Shown here piece by piece: positions 34,644 to 39,551 of a stretch of DNA of 39,551 nt. The DNA is from an uncultured Clostridia bacterium. Its GTDB lineage: Bacteria > Bacillota > Clostridia > Christensenellales > Borkfalkiaceae. The stretch spans positions 1 to 39,551 of the forward strand of contig CAMFEK010000016.1 in the NCBI GenBank assembly GCA_945949395.1, read 5' to 3'. How positions within the stretch are numbered: the stretch's first letter is position 1; the number at the start of each line of letters is the position of its first letter. Under the pieces are notes generated by a model, which saw only the letters and a program-made list of their open reading frames with translations, had not been told where the DNA came from and searched no databases. Made by a program: the position numbers and the translations under genes.

Positions 34644-34659
34644 CAATAAGGAGACTATG

Positions 34660-37600
34660 ATGAGTAAAAAGAAAAATGCAATTGCGCTTTCTGTCTGGTC
34701 GGTCTGCGCGGCCGCTATTTTAGCGGGCTCTGCCTTCGTCAGCTGGTACGCTACCACCTGGGATAAGGCACTCGGTCCCTATCTCGGATACGTCGGCGGC
34801 ACGGAAGTCGCCGCAGAGGATATAGATTCCCTCGTGGTCAAACAGAAGGATCTCGAGCTGAGAATCGTAGACGAGGGATGCGTCCTTCTTAAAAATGACA
34901 ACAACGCGCTTCCCCTCTCCAAGGGAAACAAGGTCAGCGTGTTCGGCATGTCGTCTATGCTTTGGATGGATAAGCAGATCACCGTCGGCAAAACGGACGT
35001 GCTCCTTCAATCGTTGCAAAGCGCCGGGCTGGAGACCAACGATAAGCTCGCGGCTATGTATATGCGAAGCAAGCACACGAACTGGGGCAACGGGGCGAAT
35101 CTCGGCGACGGCGCCATTGCCGGAAACTGGCAGCTCGACGAAGTGCCGCAAAGCGAATATACCGACGCCGTAAAAGCGAGCTATGCGGACTTTTCCGACG
35201 CCGCCATCGTCGTATTCACCCGCGGCGGCAGCGAAGGGGGAGACCTTCCCCGTTACATGGGCAGATACGGCGGTAGCGACGAGGAGAGCTATCTCGAACT
35301 CAACAAGGACGAAAAGGATCTGCTTGCCGCCATCAAGGCGAGCGGAAAGTTCAAAAAGACCATCGTCATCTTACATACCACGAACGCCATGCAGATGGAT
35401 TTTGATAAAGAGGAATACGGCATCGATTCCATTTTGTGGGTGTCGGGTACGGGTCAGGACGGCGTAGAGGAGATCGGTAAGCTCCTTACGGGAGAGGTCA
35501 ACCCTTCCGCAAAGAACGTAGACACTTACGTCTACGATAACTTCTCCGCTCCCGCCATGCAGAACTTCGGCGACTACCGCTTTACCGAAAACGGCGAACT
35601 CGTCAAAGACTATACGACTACCGTCGGCGGAACGTATTCCTACCTCAATTACGGGGAAGGCATCTACATGGGCTATAAGTACTATGAGACGAGATACGAG
35701 GATGCCGTCATGAAGTCGAAAAACGTCGGCAGTTACGACTATGCTTCCACCGTCTACGCGCCCTTCGGGTACGGGCTTTCCTATACCACTTTCGGGTTCT
35801 CCGACTTCAAGATGGGCTCCGTCAAGGAAAACGGCGATGTGGAATTGTCCGTCAAAGTCACCAACACGGGCAACGTGGCGGGCAAGCAGGTCGTTCAGTT
35901 CTACTATCAAGCCCCCTACACCGATTATGATAAGCAAAACGGGGTGGAAAAAGCTGCCGTCAACCTCATCGACTTCGGAAAGACCAAGCTGCTCGACGCG
36001 GGTAAGAGCGAAACGGTCTCCGTGACCATCAACGTGAACGATTTTGCTTCCTACGACGCGAATAAGGCAAAGACCTATCTGTTGGAGGCGGGCGAGTATT
36101 TCATCACCGCCGCATCCGACGCGCACGAAGCGACCAACAACATTCTTTCGGCAAAGGGTTACACCAAGGCGGACGGCATGACTGCGGAAGGCAATACGAA
36201 GATGGTCGCTTCCTATGAACAGAAATCCACCGAAAGGAAGGATCAATCCGTCACGGGTTACACGATTACGAATATTTTTGACGACGCAAAACTTCCCGAC
36301 GCGAAGTATCTTTCGCGGAGCAACTGGTCGGTCATGGATTCCTTCGACAAAACCACACTCACGGGCGGCGTCGCCTATGCAACGGGAACAAAAGCGCTCG
36401 GCACAGGCAGCGGCACCGTCTCCAACACCATGGACGTAAACGGAACGGTCGGCGTTCACGAAGCGAGCGCAGATATCTTAAAGGGCTTAAAGACGGTAAA
36501 CTGGTCGGCGAGCGGAAACCCCGTGGCGATGGACGATTCCTCTTGGAGTAAGGTAAGCTACGATTCTAAATCCACCTCCTATAAGCTCGAGGATATGGAA
36601 GGCGTTCCCTACGACGATAAGAAATGGGACGACCTCGTCAATCAGATGTCTCAGGCGGAGCAGGTCGATCTCGTCGGTCGTTCCGGTTGGGGTAACGCAG
36701 CGTTCGCTTCCGTCGGCAAGCCGCAAACCTTCTTCATGGACGGGCCGCAAGGCATGATCGACTACGTGTCCGGCGGCGTCGGCTATCAGTTCACCGACGA
36801 GAATTTGCTCGGCGCGACCTGGAACAAACAGCTTGCGGCGGAAGAAGGGGAACTCGTCTCCCTCGAATTTGCCTTGAAGGGAGCTTCCATGTGGTGGGCT
36901 CCTGCCATTAACCTGCACAGAACGGCGTTCTCGGGCAGAAACTTCGAATACTTCTCCGAGGACGGTATTCACAGCGGCCTTATGGCGATGGAAGAAGTCG
37001 TTGCCGCAAGGAAGAACGGTGTAAAGCCCACGCTGAAACACTTCTTCCTCAACGATCAGGAGACCAACCGCGGAGCAAACGGCAGAGTTGCCACCTTCGC
37101 CGACGAACAGACCTTGCGTGAAATCTATGCGAAACCCTTCCAGATCGCCATCGAAAAGGGAGGCGCAAGCAATATGATGTCCACGATGTGCCGTATCGGT
37201 ACGAAGTGCCTGCCTGCCTCTTATGCAGTCAACACGATTCTCTTGCGCAACGAATGGGGCTTGCAGGGTACCGTCATCACGGACGCGCAGTCCTTCACGG
37301 AAAACGAGGCGGAGATGGCGCTTGCGGCAGGGTGCGACATGGTCTGCGCCAACGCGCAGACGAAGTACCTCGATTCGACCTTAAAATCTGCAGGCGGTCA
37401 GTATATGCTTCACGAAGCGGCAAAGAATATTCTCTATTCCACCGCAAACAGTTGCGCGATGGGCATGGACTTTAATAAGGGGTTTGCTATCTACAAGCTC
37501 GCCATCATCGCGTTGAACGTATTCGTCGTCCTCTATCTCGCTTACGGTACGATGGAAGTGCTTGTCAAGTGCTATCCTGAACAGAAGGTGATTTCGTCCC

Positions 37601-37725
37601 GCGCAAAGTGGATCATCCGCATCGTGCTTTGGACGATCGCAGCCGCCCTTTTGACCTATCTCGTCGTGATGTTGGCGACGACCTGGTGGGCGGATCTGAT
37701 GTTTGCGCTGCAAACCGCCGTCTGA
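34660..37725 (+). CDS. Membrane-anchored GH3 glycoside hydrolase with inverted domain order (2)
   Basis: 1021 residues. ATG 34660 is 6 bp after AAGGAG; an adjacent ATG at 34657 is too close. Sandwich domain from about 71 (DEGCVLLKNDNNALPL; RGGSEGGD), fibronectin-like part (PFGYGLSYTTFGFSDFKM, VKVTNTGNVAGKQVVQFYY), then TIM barrel at the end (MDGPQGMID, GRNFEYFSEDG, KHFFLNDQETNR, GLQGTVITDAQSF with nucleophile Asp875). One membrane helix at the N-terminus (about 7-30) and two near the C-terminus (about 942-965 and 985-1012). Shared phrases with GH3-1 such as APYTDYDKQNG/KPYTDYDKENG show a paralogue. Residues about 520-640 have little GH3 similarity and vary between copies. Confidence 0.88.
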   Translation: MSKKKNAIALSVWSVCAAAILAGSAFVSWYATTWDKALGPYLGYVGGTEVAAEDIDSLVVKQKDLELRIVDEGCVLLKNDNNALPLSKGNKVSVFGMSSMLWMDKQITVGKTDVLLQSLQSAGLETNDKLAAMYMRSKHTNWGNGANLGDGAIAGNWQLDEVPQSEYTDAVKASYADFSDAAIVVFTRGGSEGGDLPRYMGRYGGSDEESYLELNKDEKDLLAAIKASGKFKKTIVILHTTNAMQMDFDKEEYGIDSILWVSGTGQDGVEEIGKLLTGEVNPSAKNVDTYVYDNFSAPAMQNFGDYRFTENGELVKDYTTTVGGTYSYLNYGEGIYMGYKYYETRYEDAVMKSKNVGSYDYASTVYAPFGYGLSYTTFGFSDFKMGSVKENGDVELSVKVTNTGNVAGKQVVQFYYQAPYTDYDKQNGVEKAAVNLIDFGKTKLLDAGKSETVSVTINVNDFASYDANKAKTYLLEAGEYFITAASDAHEATNNILSAKGYTKADGMTAEGNTKMVASYEQKSTERKDQSVTGYTITNIFDDAKLPDAKYLSRSNWSVMDSFDKTTLTGGVAYATGTKALGTGSGTVSNTMDVNGTVGVHEASADILKGLKTVNWSASGNPVAMDDSSWSKVSYDSKSTSYKLEDMEGVPYDDKKWDDLVNQMSQAEQVDLVGRSGWGNAAFASVGKPQTFFMDGPQGMIDYVSGGVGYQFTDENLLGATWNKQLAAEEGELVSLEFALKGASMWWAPAINLHRTAFSGRNFEYFSEDGIHSGLMAMEEVVAARKNGVKPTLKHFFLNDQETNRGANGRVATFADEQTLREIYAKPFQIAIEKGGASNMMSTMCRIGTKCLPASYAVNTILLRNEWGLQGTVITDAQSFTENEAEMALAAGCDMVCANAQTKYLDSTLKSAGGQYMLHEAAKNILYSTANSCAMGMDFNKGFAIYKLAIIALNVFVVLYLAYGTMEVLVKCYPEQKVISSRAKWIIRIVLWTIAAALLTYLVVMLATTWWADLMFALQTAV

Positions 37726-37742
37726 CGGAAAGAAAAAAATCA

Positions 37743-37768
37743 GGGCGAAGCGTTTTTTCGCTTCGCCC
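37743..37768. repeat. Hairpin between GH3-2 and lipoprotein 3
   Basis: GGGCGAAGCG (37743-37752), TTTTTT loop, CGCTTCGCCC (37759-37768). Followed by GAAAAAAATT rather than T's, so downstream genes are probably still reached from the operon promoter. Confidence 0.65.
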
Positions 37769-37791
37769 GAAAAAAATTATAGGAGAAAATT

Positions 37792-38538
37792 ATGAGAAAA
37801 CACAAAATTCTGGCAACCTTGCTTGCCGCTTGTACGATCGTAAGCGCGACGGCGGGACTTTCCTCCTGCACGCTTCCCGATCCTCACGTCGTATTCCCTT
37901 TTCTTTATGAAACGACGGGCGGAACGAATGGCGAAGACCCCTCGCAGGGCGGCAACTCGACTTCATCCGCAACGATGACGGGTTATTATACCTCCAACAA
38001 GGTCATCACCTGGCAGAATATGACGCCCACCTATAACTATTACTTTATGGTCATCTGCGAGCAGAGCATCGAAACCTTTGAGGACAGCACCTATTGTCTC
38101 ACCGTTACGGCGCAGATGTTCTCCAACGTGCATTACGGACCCGAATACCGCAACGACGCGGAGGATCCCGATCTGCTCGCAACCTCCAACGAACAGCCGC
38201 ATATCATCACCAAGTACTACGGCAATTATACCGAAGTGGAAACGAAAAAGTCCTCCATCACCATCTCTTTGCAGGAGCCGACGCGGGTATTCTACGCCAA
38301 GCAGGGCGGCGCCTTCTTCGATACGGGCAACTGGACGGATAAAATGTCCGCGAACGCCGAAAATATGACGGCGGACGCCTACCTTGCGAGCAAGCTCGTA
38401 ACGCAGGTCATCAACATGGCAGACGGCTCCACAACGGATAAACCGTTGTTCCCCGACGGCGGCGTGCAGGTTTATATCAAGACGACGGGCTGTTCCTTTG
38501 AGGCTCTCTCCGACTTTATCGTAACGTACATCGGGTAA
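37792..38538 (+). CDS. Secreted lipoprotein (3)
   Basis: 248 residues, ATG 37792 after ATAGGAG. Signal peptide with lipobox LSSC and lipidated Cys26. A Gly/Asn/Ser linker (GGTNGEDPSQGGNSTS) precedes about 185 residues of beta-rich, aromatic sequence without a known family (YNYYFMVICEQSIETFEDSTYCLTV; KYYGNYTEVE). Two or three more Cys are in the mature part. It lies between GH3-2 and GH3-3, 11 bp before the latter, and belongs to the same operon. Confidence 0.85.
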   Translation: MRKHKILATLLAACTIVSATAGLSSCTLPDPHVVFPFLYETTGGTNGEDPSQGGNSTSSATMTGYYTSNKVITWQNMTPTYNYYFMVICEQSIETFEDSTYCLTVTAQMFSNVHYGPEYRNDAEDPDLLATSNEQPHIITKYYGNYTEVETKKSSITISLQEPTRVFYAKQGGAFFDTGNWTDKMSANAENMTADAYLASKLVTQVINMADGSTTDKPLFPDGGVQVYIKTTGCSFEALSDFIVTYIG

Positions 38539-38549
38539 AGGAGACGGAT

Positions 38550-39551
38550 ATGTTCAAAAAGACAAATGCTTGGCGTGGGGGAACGCTCATCTTTACGATG
38601 CTTCTCGTCACCTCTAACGTCCTCGTTACCATGGGTAACAATTACGAGGGTTTCATCAACGACCGATTCGGTACGACCGCCCCCGTCATACAGGGCAGCG
38701 CCGAAAAGGTTTATACGAGCCGATTCGGCGAGCTGAATGCGGAAAATGCCAAAAAGCTCATCGAGGCGGAGAACGCTTTCAACGTTCAGGCGATGGAGGA
38801 GGGCGCCGTTCTCTTGCGGAACGAAAAGAACGCGCTGCCTTTGGCGGCGAACGAGAGGAGCGTCACCTTCTTCGGCAATAACTCCGCTCGCCCCGTCTAT
38901 GCGACGAACGGCGGCGGCGCGGCCTTCAAACAGGAGCGCGGAGGCTCCTTGTACGACGCGTTCAAAAATGCGGGTTTTCGGATCAACGATACCATGTATA
39001 ACGCCTATAAAAACAGCAGCGTCGCCCGAAATTCCGTTTCTCAACCGGGCGCTTCCTCCATCGGCGAGGTGGACGCTTCCTTCTATACCGATGCGCTTCA
39101 AAACAGCTATGCGAGCGATTATAACGACGTGGCAATCGTCGTTCTCACCCGCTACGGCGGCGAGGGCGTCGACCTCGACGTGAAGGACAAGGACGGCGTA
39201 CCCATGCTCTCCCTGCACAAATCCGAAGAGGATATGCTCAAGATGATCAAGGCGTCGGGCAAATTCAAAAAGACGGTCGTGCTCGTCAATTCTCCCTTCC
39301 CGATGGATATCGAATGGATCGAAAAGGAAGAATACGGCGTAGACGCCTGCCTTTGTTTCGGCGCGGCGGGAGACGTGGGCTTTATCGGCGTCGTCAATCT
39401 CTTAACGGGCAAGACGGACTTTTCGGGGCATCTCACCGATACCTACGCTTCTTCCTCGCTCTCCGCACCCGCTATGAGGAACTTCGGCAACTATTCCTAT
39501 ACCGACCACGCGAAGGTTTACGAGAGCAACTACGTCGTCTATGCGGAAAAT
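38550..39551 (+). CDS. Membrane-anchored GH3 glycoside hydrolase (3), 3' end outside window
   Basis: 334 codons are visible, open to the right edge. ATG 38550 follows AAAGGAG. Short cytoplasmic start, then a membrane helix at about 9-28, then the GH3 sandwich domain: EEGAVLLRNEKNALPL from residue 83, TRYGGEGVDLDV, KTVVLVNSPFPMDIEW and YGVDACLCFGAAGDVG. It matches GH3-1 and GH3-2 in layout, so a C-terminal TIM barrel is expected beyond the edge but not seen here. Confidence 0.88.
   Translation, partial: MFKKTNAWRGGTLIFTMLLVTSNVLVTMGNNYEGFINDRFGTTAPVIQGSAEKVYTSRFGELNAENAKKLIEAENAFNVQAMEEGAVLLRNEKNALPLAANERSVTFFGNNSARPVYATNGGGAAFKQERGGSLYDAFKNAGFRINDTMYNAYKNSSVARNSVSQPGASSIGEVDASFYTDALQNSYASDYNDVAIVVLTRYGGEGVDLDVKDKDGVPMLSLHKSEEDMLKMIKASGKFKKTVVLVNSPFPMDIEWIEKEEYGVDACLCFGAAGDVGFIGVVNLLTGKTDFSGHLTDTYASSSLSAPAMRNFGNYSYTDHAKVYESNYVVYAEN

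Overview
The window looks like a chromosomal segment of an anaerobic, Gram-positive-type bacterium of the Firmicutes/Clostridia, perhaps an uncultured gut lineage of the Christensenellales kind; the lineage is my inference. Supporting signs are AGGAGG-type ribosome binding sites, sigma-A promoters with 17-18 bp spacing, lipobox lipoproteins, YlmC/YmxH, PepV, GHKL and LytTR signalling proteins, an NifU-like/GGGtGRT gene pair and several large GH3 enzymes. I see no phage, transposase, CRISPR, rRNA or tRNA gene.

Left part (1-12200). A TIR-domain protein runs off the left edge on the minus strand. Its middle part resembles an FtsK/SpoIIIE motor domain that has lost its Walker A motif. Divergent from it is a NifU/IscU-like scaffold gene followed by the GGGtGRT-family gene. 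Next comes the str cluster: rpsL, a structured 199-bp spacer, rpsG, fusA, then tuf with its own promoter. Then come a YfcE-like phosphodiesterase, ylmC, obg, a 250-bp repeat-rich spacer, yhbY and a membrane-bound HTH regulator.

Middle (12200-25550). A minus-strand operon encodes a GT2 glycosyltransferase, a CrtO-like membrane acyltransferase and a PlsC-like acyltransferase, probably for making or decorating a glycolipid. A second minus-strand operon has a phosphoribosyltransferase and an unknown protein. The chaperone operon grpE-dnaK-dnaJ follows, without hrcA or CIRCE, then a plsC gene, pepV on the minus strand, and an overlapping radC / NarL-type histidine kinase / response regulator operon.

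Right part (25550-39551). This is the most distinctive region. It has three large GH3 glycosidases with inverted domain order (sandwich domain first, TIM barrel last), each starting with a membrane anchor. The two complete ones also end in membrane helices. They alternate with three secreted lipoproteins and one HSL-type esterase, and the cluster surrounds an AgrC-like GHKL kinase and LytTR response regulator. Upstream of all three transcription units I find 10-bp ACAGTT-like boxes repeated with an exact 21-bp period, the geometry bound by LytTR regulators. In the two lipoprotein-GH3 units the boxes lie at the same distance from the -10 element. This suggests a self-contained, signal-controlled cell-surface sugar-cleaving system. 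The third GH3 gene is cut by the right edge.
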